Source of the DNA: Acidobacteriota bacterium
GTDB taxonomy: Bacteria > Acidobacteriota > Vicinamibacteria > Vicinamibacterales > CAVVIG01
Assembly: GCA_016195295.1 (NCBI GenBank)
Contig: JACPZV010000085.1
Location: forward strand, 1-5,556
Length of the DNA: 5,556 nucleotides
Reading direction: 5' to 3'
Under the pieces are notes generated by a model. The model saw only the letters and a list, made by a program, of their open reading frames with translations, searched no databases and had not been told where the DNA came from. The position numbers and the translations under genes are program-made. Positions 1 to 5,538 of the stretch are shown one piece after another; position 1 is the first letter of the stretch; each line of letters opens with the position of its first letter.

Positions 1-261
1 CCTCACGCGGCACTTCTTGTGCCGCGTACGTGGGTTAGCAGTTGAGACAAGGTCGCTGGCGCCGCGTGTTGTTCGAGCGGTCGAACCGCGCGCCCGAAGC
101 GGCGCCGGTCGCACGGCGATCATGAAGCCTTCGCTCTCCCGTTTGCCGAGCGTCGGCCGAACAAGCGCGCTACGACTCAATTTGCCCAACGCTCGCCTGA
201 AAGGCTCGCGCTACGAGTTCCATCACCATCGCAGCGTGCGGTCTGGGGGTAAGATGAACCG
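1..261. other. Intergenic region without a supported gene
   Basis: I see no credible coding sequence here. One open frame crosses the region from about 17 to 265, but its product is rich in Arg and Ser, has no recognisable domain and runs through the hairpin at 5-27. I found no convincing sigma70 promoter for the downstream heme-protein gene. An in-frame TAA at 250-252 limits how far that gene could extend upstream. A second, smaller inverted repeat lies at 71-86 (6-bp arms, 4-base loop). Confidence 0.55.
5..27. repeat. Perfect 9-bp inverted repeat (hairpin), possible terminator of an upstream gene
   Basis: The arms ACGCGGCAC (5-13) and GTGCCGCGT (19-27) are exactly complementary and flank a 5-base loop, TTCTT. 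No T-tract follows on either strand, so a classical intrinsic terminator is not supported. It could be a factor-independent stop of an unseen upstream gene, a REP-like palindrome or an mRNA-stabilising hairpin. The left end of the window cuts off the context needed to choose. Confidence 0.6.
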
Positions 262-1542
262 ATGAGTGGAACCTGGGGCGGTCGACTGCTGGCGTGCGCC
301 GCGGCGCTCGGCATTGCGATCGCCAGCAGCGCGCCGGCGTCCGGCCAGAAGCCGGAGCCCTGGGCCGAAGTCCTGGACCAGCATCCCGCCATTCAGTACG
401 CCATGCGGTCAACGACCGATCGCGTGGCGAAGCTGAATCAGACACTCACTCAGAGCGGACGATCCCTCCAGCGCGATCCTCGGACCGGCTATCTGCTTCC
501 CGTTCTCGAAGCCCTCGGCGTGCCGGTCGAATCGCAGATGCTGGTGTTTTCGAAAACCGGCGTGCAGCGCGCCTACATCAGCCCGCAAAACCCGCGCGCC
601 CTCTTCTTCAACGAATCAGTCGTCGTCGGCTACGTCCCGGGCGCTCCCGACATCGAGCTCGCGGCCCACGATCCTCAACAGGGCGTGGTGTTCTACACGC
701 TCGACCAGGCGAGCGCCGTGCCCGTCTTCACTCGACGGACGAGTTGTCTCGCCTGCCATGTGTCGGCGAGCACGCTCAACGTGCCGGGGATGATCACGCG
801 CAGCAACGCCGTGGACGATGACGGGAACGTGATGCCGCAGCTCGGCAGCAATGACGTGACTCATGAGACGCCGCACCCCGATCGCTGGGGCGGGTGGTAC
901 GTCACTTCAGAGGGTGTGGCGGCGCCGTACGCAACCAGGGCGCACCTGGGAAACATCACGTTCTCGGGACGAGGCAACACGTCGAACGGGGTCTTCATCG
1001 ACTGGATCAACAGCTCGCCCGAAACGCGCGGCTACCTTTCGCCGTCGAGCGACATTGTCGCGCTGCTTGTCTTCGATCACCAGGTGCACACGATCAATCT
1101 GCTGACCAGGCTGAACTGGGAGTCGCGCGTCGCGTCGAGCAACGGTCGCGCGAGCGAATCGGACGGCACCGTTCGTCGCCTCGTCAACGAGCTGGCCGAC
1201 TACCTTCTGTTCGTGGACGAAGCTCGACTCTCCACGCCGCTGACGCCGCGCCAGGGGTTTGCGGAGCATCTCGAGTCCAGGACTCCGAAGGATCGTCACG
1301 GTCGTTCGTTGGGACAACTGGACCTCGTCAACCGCCTGCTGCGGTACCCGTGCAGCTACATGGTGTATTCCGAAGCGTTCGACGGATTGTCGCCGCCCGT
1401 GAAGAACGCAGTGTACCGCCGGATGCTCGACATCCTGTCGGGGAACGACGCACACGCCGCGCACGCACGTCTTACCGCCGATGATCGGCGCGCCATCTTC
1501 GAGATTCTCAGAGACACGAAACCCGACTTTCCCGGCCGGTGA
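262..1542 (+). CDS. Secreted protein with a single c-type heme motif (CLACH), family not recognised
   Basis: This is a 426-residue exported protein. Residues 1-29 look like a Sec signal peptide: a short N-region, a hydrophobic stretch around residues 9-22, then a small-residue stretch ending in APASG before Gln29. One CxxCH motif, C162-L-A-C165-H166, suggests covalent attachment of one heme c in the periplasm. A conserved-looking block, HETPHPDRWGGWYVT (201-215), follows and could supply a distal ligand; this is inference. There is no second CxxCH, so it is not a typical multiheme or peroxidase-type protein. The start is the first ATG after an in-frame TAA at 250-252, and the signal peptide supports it. 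The ribosome binding site is weak (GGGGG at 245-249). The gene converges on the metallothionein gene, with 37 bp between stops. Its electron-transfer partner and exact function are unknown. Confidence 0.85.
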   Translation: MSGTWGGRLLACAAALGIAIASSAPASGQKPEPWAEVLDQHPAIQYAMRSTTDRVAKLNQTLTQSGRSLQRDPRTGYLLPVLEALGVPVESQMLVFSKTGVQRAYISPQNPRALFFNESVVVGYVPGAPDIELAAHDPQQGVVFYTLDQASAVPVFTRRTSCLACHVSASTLNVPGMITRSNAVDDDGNVMPQLGSNDVTHETPHPDRWGGWYVTSEGVAAPYATRAHLGNITFSGRGNTSNGVFIDWINSSPETRGYLSPSSDIVALLVFDHQVHTINLLTRLNWESRVASSNGRASESDGTVRRLVNELADYLLFVDEARLSTPLTPRQGFAEHLESRTPKDRHGRSLGQLDLVNRLLRYPCSYMVYSEAFDGLSPPVKNAVYRRMLDILSGNDAHAAHARLTADDRRAIFEILRDTKPDFPGR

Positions 1543-1579
1543 GCGGCAACGCGAGTGGCTTCAGCGTGAGCGCCTGGCG

Positions 1580-1729
1580 TCACCGGCACGCCGGGTGCCG
1601 GCATTCGCAGCGCAGCTCGGTCTGCTGCCCCTTTTCCTTGCAGTACTCGCTGCAGTACTTGCCGTATTCCCCGCTCTTCGGCACCGTGCAGTTGCATGCC
1701 GGATGCGCGCATTTTTGAGCGTCTGTCAC
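1580..1729 (-). CDS. Small bacterial metallothionein (SmtA/BmtA type), 49 residues
   Basis: Translation from GTG at 1729 gives 49 residues with eight Cys (7, 12, 14, 26, 30, 41, 43, 48) and two His (9, 45). The order C-x-H-x2-C-x-C, then YCSEYC, then C-x-C-x-H-x2-C matches the metal-ligand layout of cyanobacterial SmtA. That protein has C-x-C-x2-C-x-C, CSEAC and C-x-H-x2-C-x-C. Such proteins bind zinc, cadmium or copper as a cytoplasmic thiolate cluster and buffer or detoxify these metals. Here the second N-terminal Cys is His9, the last Cys of SmtA is absent, and Cys41 is extra. GGAGG at 1736-1740 lies 6 bases before GTG. An in-frame TAG eight codons upstream, with no ATG between, fixes GTG as the start. 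The gene diverges from the barrel gene and converges on the heme-protein gene. No SmtB-type operator was seen, so metal control is unproven. Confidence 0.85.
   Translation of the reverse strand: MTDAQKCAHPACNCTVPKSGEYGKYCSEYCKEKGQQTELRCECRHPACR
1583..1601. repeat. Inverted repeat in the 3' end of the metallothionein gene
   Basis: CCGGCAC (1583-1589) and GTGCCGG (1595-1601) are perfect 7-bp arms around a 5-base loop. The repeat lies inside the codons for the terminal Cys/His motif of the metallothionein and about 40 bases past the stop of the heme-protein gene. It could help end transcription from the left or may be a by-product of GC-rich codon choice. No T-tract follows. Confidence 0.35.
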
Positions 1730-1735
1730 AGTGCA

Positions 1736-1740
1736 CCTCC
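1736..1740 (-). promoter_or_regulatory. Ribosome binding site of the metallothionein gene
   Basis: GGAGG on the minus strand sits 6 bases before the GTG start at 1729. It is one of the strongest Shine-Dalgarno matches in the window. It is the main evidence, with the upstream in-frame TAG, that translation begins at this GTG. Confidence 0.75.
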
Positions 1741-1747
1741 ACGCGAG

Positions 1748-1776
1748 AGTCTATGCCCGGCCGTCCCTCCCGGCAA
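1748..1776 (-). promoter_or_regulatory. Candidate sigma70-type promoter for the metallothionein gene
   Basis: On the minus strand TTGCCG (1776-1771) and TAGACT (1753-1748) are separated by exactly 17 bases. Each matches its consensus hexamer (TTGACA, TATAAT) at four of six positions. Initiation about seven bases downstream would give a short leader that still contains the GGAGG site. The elements overlap the region just upstream of the divergent barrel gene. The match is only moderate and could arise by chance. Confidence 0.4.
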
Positions 1777-1784
1777 GAGCGCCC

Positions 1785-2591
1785 GTGGTATCGTTCCGCC
1801 ACATCGTGCGATCGCTCTTACGAATTCTTGCGGCCGCGCTCCTCGTGTGGAGCGCCGCGCCCGCGCGCGCGCACGCGCAGGACGTGTTCGAGATCCAGGT
1901 CTACCCGTACGACACGATGGAACCCGGACGCACGATGTTCGAGTTCCACACCAACTTCGTCCCGAGCGGCACGAAAGGCATCGACACCGGCGGCGTGTAC
2001 GGCAATCATCATCAGTTCCACGAAACGCTCGAAATCACGCACGGCTGGACGAAGCGTTTCGAAACCGGCTTCTATCTCGAAACGGCGTACGTGCCGGATG
2101 TCGGCTACAAGTTCACCGGCTTCCACATCCGTCCGCGCTTCAGCGTGCCTGAGGCCGAAAGCTTTCCGTTCAAGTTCAGTCTGAGCCTGGAGTACGCCTG
2201 GAACCAGGAGGGCTTCGATCCGAACAGCCAGACGCTCGAGATCCGGCCGATCCTCGCGCGCGAACAGGGACGACTCTACCTTTCGATCAACCCGGACATG
2301 TCGCTCGCCGTCAAGGGTCCCGATGCGGGAACGGCGCCGAGCTTCGAACCGATCGGCAAGGCCGGTTGGAATTTCACCATGCAGGTGCAGGCGGGCGTCG
2401 AGTACTACTCGGAGACCGGAACGATCAAGCACTTCGATCCGCTGTCGGATCAGCACCACATTCTCTTCGGCGCCGCCGATCTTGATGTCTCGCCCGACTG
2501 GGAAATCAACTTCGGCGTCGGCCACGGGCTGACCGGGACGAGCGAGCAGTGGATCGTGAAAGGGATCATCGGATACCGGTTCAAGTTCTGA
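1785..2591 (+). CDS. Outer-membrane beta-barrel protein, transporter-like, substrate unknown
   Basis: From GTG at 1785 the product has 268 residues. Residues 1-31 form a good Sec signal peptide: Arg-containing N-region, LLRILAAALLVW core, and an A-H-A cleavage site before Gln32. The mature part is rich in alternating polar and aromatic strands and ends in YRFKF, an aromatic C-terminus typical of barrels recognised by BamA. The overall look recalls the MetA-pathway phenol-degradation (PF13557-like) transporter barrels, but I cannot confirm this without a search. A longer frame opens at GTG 1731, but it would place about 18 unlikely residues before the signal peptide and overlap the metallothionein ribosome binding site. 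GTG 1806 is the other plausible start (MRSLLRILAAALLVW). A weak AAGAG at 1775-1779 favours 1785. The gene is divergent from the metallothionein and convergent with the ribonuclease. Confidence 0.8.
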   Translation: MVSFRHIVRSLLRILAAALLVWSAAPARAHAQDVFEIQVYPYDTMEPGRTMFEFHTNFVPSGTKGIDTGGVYGNHHQFHETLEITHGWTKRFETGFYLETAYVPDVGYKFTGFHIRPRFSVPEAESFPFKFSLSLEYAWNQEGFDPNSQTLEIRPILAREQGRLYLSINPDMSLAVKGPDAGTAPSFEPIGKAGWNFTMQVQAGVEYYSETGTIKHFDPLSDQHHILFGAADLDVSPDWEINFGVGHGLTGTSEQWIVKGIIGYRFKF

Positions 2592-2615
2592 GGTCCGGCT
2601 GAAGCCGGACACTAC
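2591..2615. terminator. Hairpin between convergent genes, probable bidirectional terminator or REP-like palindrome
   Basis: GTCCGGCT (2593-2600) and AGCCGGAC (2603-2610) are perfect 8-bp arms around a minimal loop. The hairpin fills the whole gap between the barrel stop (TGA, 2589-2591) and the ribonuclease stop (TAG, 2614-2612). There is no T-tract on either strand. On the minus strand the element reads GTAGTG followed by the palindrome, so its GTAG seems to provide the ribonuclease stop codon. It may be a member of a dispersed palindromic family rather than a dedicated terminator. Confidence 0.6.
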
Positions 2616-2914
2616 CGCACGGCGACGAAGTCGATGTAGCCGCGATCGACGTCGACTTCGACCAGCCGGACGCGCACGCGATCGCCGACGTCCAATCCGC
2701 GCTCGCCCCGCATCAGCTTCCCTTCAATCGGCGGCACGGCGACGCGCACGAACGTGCCCTTGTCGGAGGCGCCCGTGACGACGGCGTCGAACTGCTGACC
2801 CACGCGCGATTCGACGAGCATCGCGACCGCGGACTTTCGCACCTGCCGCTCGACCCGGTTCGCGTTGTCTTCCTGCTGCGTGCAATGCGGCGCCAGCCGC
2901 TCGAGCTCGTCCAG
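2612..2914 (-). pseudogene. C-terminal part of the RNase II/R-family gene (linker and S1 domain), out of frame with the catalytic part
   Basis: This frame encodes the end of the ribonuclease. It begins LDELERLAPHCTQQEDNANR (2914-2855) and continues into VERQVRKSAVAML, the usual helix before the S1 domain of this family. The S1-like RNA-binding barrel follows, with VVTGASDKGTFVRV and LDVGDRVRVRL, and ends at TAG 2614-2612. The frame is closed upstream by TGA at 2932-2930, so it cannot be translated as an extension of its own. A GTG at 2842 could in principle start a 76-residue fragment, but no ribosome binding site supports it. I read this as the detached tail of the upstream gene. The S1 domain in this family clamps RNA at the entrance of the catalytic channel, so its loss should impair activity. 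Confidence 0.8.
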
Positions 2915-4082
2915 CCAGCGACGCCTTGATCAGCCGCTGCGTGATCAGATCGGGATACCGGCGATTCGGCGCCGTCGAGTGCGTGTAGTCTTTCACCGCG
3001 AGGCCAAAATGTCCCGGCGGCGCATTGTTTCCAGGGCCAGGCGGATCGACCACATACTCGCCGGGACCGAGCAGACGAATGACTGTGTGGGAGAGATCGG
3101 CAAACGCCGCGGGGGCGGCCTGCTTCCGCCGCGACAAGAATCCGGCCAGCGCCTGCGAATCCGCGCTTGGCGGCAGCGTGTCGCCGAGCTGGACCGCCAG
3201 CGCGCGAATGCGATCCCATCGCTCCGGCGATCGCACGACGCGGCGGATCGACGGAAAGCCGCGGGCGTGCAAAAACCGGGCGACGACGCCGTTGGCGGCG
3301 ATCATCAGGTTCTCGATCAGCGCCTTCGCCCGATTCCGCGCGTCCGGGCGCACCTCGCGGAGCGTGTCGCCCTCGAACACGTGCTCGACGTCCGCCGTTT
3401 CGAATTCGAGCGCGCCGTGTTCGTGCCGTACGCTGGCAAGCGCCTGCGCGACACGATCCTGGACCCGCAATTGATCGTCCATCCCGGACACGGCCGCGGC
3501 CGCCTTGGGAAGCGGACCGTTCCCGGCGAGCCACACGCCGACGGCGTTGTAGGCGAGCTTCGCGCGATTGCACACCATCGCGCCGTAGACGTCAGACGAA
3601 GACGAAGACGATTTCAGCCGGCCATCGGACCCGACGACGGACTCGATCACAATCGAGAGACGCTCTTGTTGATCGGCGAGAGACGTGAGGTCCGTCGAGA
3701 GCCGCTCGGGCAGCATTGGAAAGATCACGGCCGGCGTGTACACGGACGTCGTGTTGTTGGCCGCGTGGCGATCAACGGGCGAGCCTTTCGGCACCGCCGC
3801 ATCGACGTCGGCGATCGACACGAGCACTTTGACGTCACCGTTGGACAACACCTCGGCGACGGACAACTGATCCAGATCGCGCGACTCGTCGTTGTCGATC
3901 GAGCACCACAAGAGCGACCGCAGATCGCGCACGGGCTCCTCGGTCGACCGCGGCGCGCCCTTCAGCGCGGCGGCGGCCGCCAGTGCGTCAGGCGGAAAGT
4001 CGGGGTCGAGGCCTCGCGCGCGCATGGCGGCGATCGCAATGGCGCGGAGCCGGGCCCGATGAGAGAGGCCAGCGTCGCTCAA
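2724..4082 (-). CDS. RNase II/R-family 3'-5' exoribonuclease, RNB catalytic part, with frameshifted C-terminus
   Basis: These enzymes degrade RNA processively from the 3' end in the cytoplasm. The RNB domain spans about residues 50-388. The acidic motif SIDNDESRDLDQL (61-73) gives D63, D69 and D71, equivalent to D201, D207 and D209 of E. coli RNase II; the fourth Asp (D210) is Gln72. The family signature is clear at 358-382, from HFGL through YTHSTAPNRRYPDL to Gln382. After about residue 390 the sequence turns into Arg/Ala-rich nonsense, while the true linker and S1 domain continue one frame over (2914-2612). There is no obvious cold-shock domain at the N-terminus, as in short RNase II-like relatives. 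The start is TTG 4082, supported by AGGAGG at 4094-4089 and a TTGA overlap with the decarboxylase stop. I chose no gene symbol because rnr and rnb cannot be separated safely. Confidence 0.88.
   Translation of the reverse strand: MSDAGLSHRARLRAIAIAAMRARGLDPDFPPDALAAAAALKGAPRSTEEPVRDLRSLLWCSIDNDESRDLDQLSVAEVLSNGDVKVLVSIADVDAAVPKGSPVDRHAANNTTSVYTPAVIFPMLPERLSTDLTSLADQQERLSIVIESVVGSDGRLKSSSSSSDVYGAMVCNRAKLAYNAVGVWLAGNGPLPKAAAAVSGMDDQLRVQDRVAQALASVRHEHGALEFETADVEHVFEGDTLREVRPDARNRAKALIENLMIAANGVVARFLHARGFPSIRRVVRSPERWDRIRALAVQLGDTLPPSADSQALAGFLSRRKQAAPAAFADLSHTVIRLLGPGEYVVDPPGPGNNAPPGHFGLAVKDYTHSTAPNRRYPDLITQRLIKASLAGRARAAGAALHAAGRQREPGRAAGAKVRGRDARRIARGSAVRRRRHGRLRQGHVRARRRAAD
3594..3611. repeat. 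Hexanucleotide tandem repeat, three copies, in the ribonuclease gene
   Basis: AGACGA occurs three times in perfect tandem on the plus strand. On the minus strand this is (TCGTCT)x3, which encodes a run of Ser within the six-Ser stretch at residues 158-163 of the RNB protein. Unit changes would keep the frame and add or remove two Ser. Confidence 0.7.
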
Positions 4083-5377
4083 TCCTGCCCTCCTGCCTTT
4101 CTGCCTTCCCGCAATTCCGTGATGACCGCAGCCATGTCTTCGACCAACGCGTCAATCTGTTGTTGATGCGTGCGGAAGTTGAGGATGCACACGCGGCCCA
4201 GATACCGTCCGTGCGTCGTGCACCCCGTCACCATCACACGTCCCCGCGCCGTGATCTTGTCCATCAGCGCTTTGGTCGCCGCATCCTCGGCGGACGCTGA
4301 CGCGCCCGGCCACGTCAGGTGAAAGGCGAACAGCGACAACTGCGGCTCCACGTCCATCACCATCCCGGGCAACCCGGCCACTCGGCGGGCGGCTTCGAGC
4401 GTCAGCGCGCGCTTTTCCGCGACGGCCTCGCGAAACGCCGCCGCGCCGTACAGCTTCACGGACAGCCACACGCGCAATCCGGGAAATCCGCGCGACAGCT
4501 CGGGCCCGTGCTGACTTGGATCGTAAAAGTCCTCGGGATGCGGCATCGCGGGCAAATACGCCGCCGTCGCCTCGTGCGCCGCGCGCAGCGCCGCCCCGTC
4601 GCGCACGAGCAGCGCGCCCGTGCCGTACGGTAGAAACATGCCTTTGTGCGGATCGAGCGTCAGCGAATCGGCGCGCGGCAGCCCGCGCAAGGTGTCGCGC
4701 AGCTCGTTGCACAGATAGAAGAACGCGCCGTACGCGCCGTCAATGTGATGCCAGATGTTGTCGCGGGCGCAGAGGTTGGCGATCGCATCAAGCGGATCGA
4801 CCGCGCCCGTGTTCGTCGTGCCGGCGCTCGACACGACGGCAAACGGCGTCAGCCCGGCTCGCCGATCGGCGGCGATCGCGTCGCTCAGGCGATCGACGCG
4901 CAGCCGGAAGCGATCGTCGGACTCGATGGCGCGCACGCGATCCGGCATGACGCCCGCGAGCTTCGCGGATTTCAGGATCGAGTGATGCGCCTGGTCCGAC
5001 GTGTAGAGCACGCCGCGGCGAATCTCGGCGCCAAGATGCCGCTCGCGCGCGCAGACGATCGCGCTGAACGTGGCCATGGAACCGCCAGCCGTGAAGAGCC
5101 CGCGCGTCTCCGGCGGAAAATCCATCCACTCGCGCAGCCAGTCGAGTGCGTTCGCCTCGAGCTGGACGAGCGCCGGCGCGGCCTGCCAGACGCCGGTGTA
5201 GCGGTTCGTCGTGTTGGCGATGAAGTCGGCGAGCGCGGCCGGATACAACCCGCCGCCTGGAATGTACGCGAGATAACCGGGCCCGGCCGAGGTGAACGAC
5301 CGCGGAATCCAGTCACGAAACAACTGATCAAGCAGCGGCCCGATCGCGACACCGTGTTCCGGCGCGGGCTCGCGCAT
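4079..5377 (-). CDS. Group II PLP-dependent amino-acid decarboxylase (aromatic-L-amino-acid decarboxylase-like)
   Basis: This fold-type I PLP enzyme would decarboxylate an amino acid to the matching amine in the cytoplasm. Landmarks, numbered from Met at 5377: GPGYLAYIPGGG (32-43, substrate pocket); AGGSMAT (97-103); SDQAHH (127-132), whose His131 would stack on PLP; SSAGTTNTGAVD (183-194); HIDGAYGA (211-218), with Asp214 binding the pyridine nitrogen; and DPHKGM (242-247), with Lys245 as the Schiff-base lysine. GRYLGRVCILNFRTH is the usual C-terminal block. Only 432 residues lie after Met 5377. Homologous-looking sequence continues upstream in the same frame to ATG 5518, giving the family-typical length of about 479, but it is interrupted by a TAG. 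No ribosome binding site precedes 5377, so expression from it is doubtful. The stop overlaps the ribonuclease start. Substrate (Tyr, Trp, DOPA, other) cannot be told. Confidence 0.88.
   Translation of the reverse strand: MREPAPEHGVAIGPLLDQLFRDWIPRSFTSAGPGYLAYIPGGGLYPAALADFIANTTNRYTGVWQAAPALVQLEANALDWLREWMDFPPETRGLFTAGGSMATFSAIVCARERHLGAEIRRGVLYTSDQAHHSILKSAKLAGVMPDRVRAIESDDRFRLRVDRLSDAIAADRRAGLTPFAVVSSAGTTNTGAVDPLDAIANLCARDNIWHHIDGAYGAFFYLCNELRDTLRGLPRADSLTLDPHKGMFLPYGTGALLVRDGAALRAAHEATAAYLPAMPHPEDFYDPSQHGPELSRGFPGLRVWLSVKLYGAAAFREAVAEKRALTLEAARRVAGLPGMVMDVEPQLSLFAFHLTWPGASASAEDAATKALMDKITARGRVMVTGCTTHGRYLGRVCILNFRTHQQQIDALVEDMAAVITELREGRKAGGQD
4089..4094 (-). promoter_or_regulatory. Ribosome binding site that supports the TTG start of the ribonuclease
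   Basis: AGGAGG on the minus strand lies 6 bases before TTG at 4082, inside the last codons of the decarboxylase. With the TTGA stop-start overlap, it indicates translational coupling of the two genes and decides the unusual TTG start. Confidence 0.75.
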
Positions 5378-5518
5378 CGATCGACAGAGATCGGCGGCGT
5401 CGACGTCGCCGCAGCAGGGCTGCCGATCGAGCGACGCGATGTGATCGATGCAGCGACCGACGACCTAGTCTGTCATCGCGCGCATTTTCTCCGGGGAGAA
5501 CTCGAGATCGACTGCCAT
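5378..5518 (-). pseudogene. N-terminal segment of the decarboxylase, interrupted by an in-frame TAG
   Basis: Read from ATG 5518 in the frame of the decarboxylase, codons 1-17 give MAVDLEFSPEKMRAMTD. Codon 18 is TAG (5467-5465). The frame then continues without further stops as VVGRCIDHIASLDRQP and DVDAADLCRS into Met48 (5377). This is the helical N-terminal lead-in expected for group II decarboxylases, which helps form the dimer. GGAGAA at 5526-5521 precedes the ATG with tight spacing, so this is very likely the natural start. The gene is therefore either broken by one base change, read through at the amber codon, or affected by a sequence error. Confidence 0.8.
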
Positions 5519-5520
5519 GC

Positions 5521-5526
5521 TTCTCC
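5521..5526 (-). promoter_or_regulatory. Ribosome binding site at the natural decarboxylase start
   Basis: GGAGAA on the minus strand ends two bases before ATG 5518, or four bases counted from the GGAG core. The spacing is slightly short, but no comparable site precedes the internal ATG at 5377. This supports 5518 as the original start. Confidence 0.5.
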
Positions 5527-5538
5527 AGATCTGTAGGG

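Noticed and set aside
1..261. tRNA or riboswitch in the left intergenic region
   Set aside because: The hairpins at 5-27 and 71-86 do not assemble into a cloverleaf or a known riboswitch core by eye.
17..265. Open frame of 82 codons upstream of the heme-protein gene, ending in an ATGA overlap with its start
   Set aside because: The product is Arg/Ser-rich with no domain, the start lies inside a strong hairpin and no ribosome binding site is visible. The overlap is most likely chance.
289..297. LLAC (residues 9-12) as a lipoprotein lipobox in the heme protein
   Set aside because: The Cys comes before most of the hydrophobic core and the preceding region is only eleven residues, so a signal peptidase II site is unlikely.
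1731..1784. GTG 1731 as start of the barrel protein
   Set aside because: It adds about 18 residues with Pro and Arg before a complete signal peptide and overlaps the metallothionein ribosome binding site.
1356..1802. 148-codon minus-strand frame over the metallothionein region
   Set aside because: It is out of frame with the Cys-rich protein, lacks recognisable motifs and overlaps the 3' end of the heme-protein gene. The 49-residue frame has the ligand pattern and ribosome binding site.
1481..2152. Long plus-strand frame across the metallothionein and into the barrel gene
   Set aside because: It overlaps three better-supported genes in another frame, and its Arg-rich composition is typical of a shadow frame in GC-rich DNA.
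2865..4166. 433-codon plus-strand frame opposite the ribonuclease
   Set aside because: It is the antisense shadow of a gene with clear RNB motifs; the product is Arg/His-rich without any domain.
4646..5536. 296-codon plus-strand frame opposite the decarboxylase
   Set aside because: It is an antisense shadow of the PLP enzyme, with no motif or ribosome binding site of its own.
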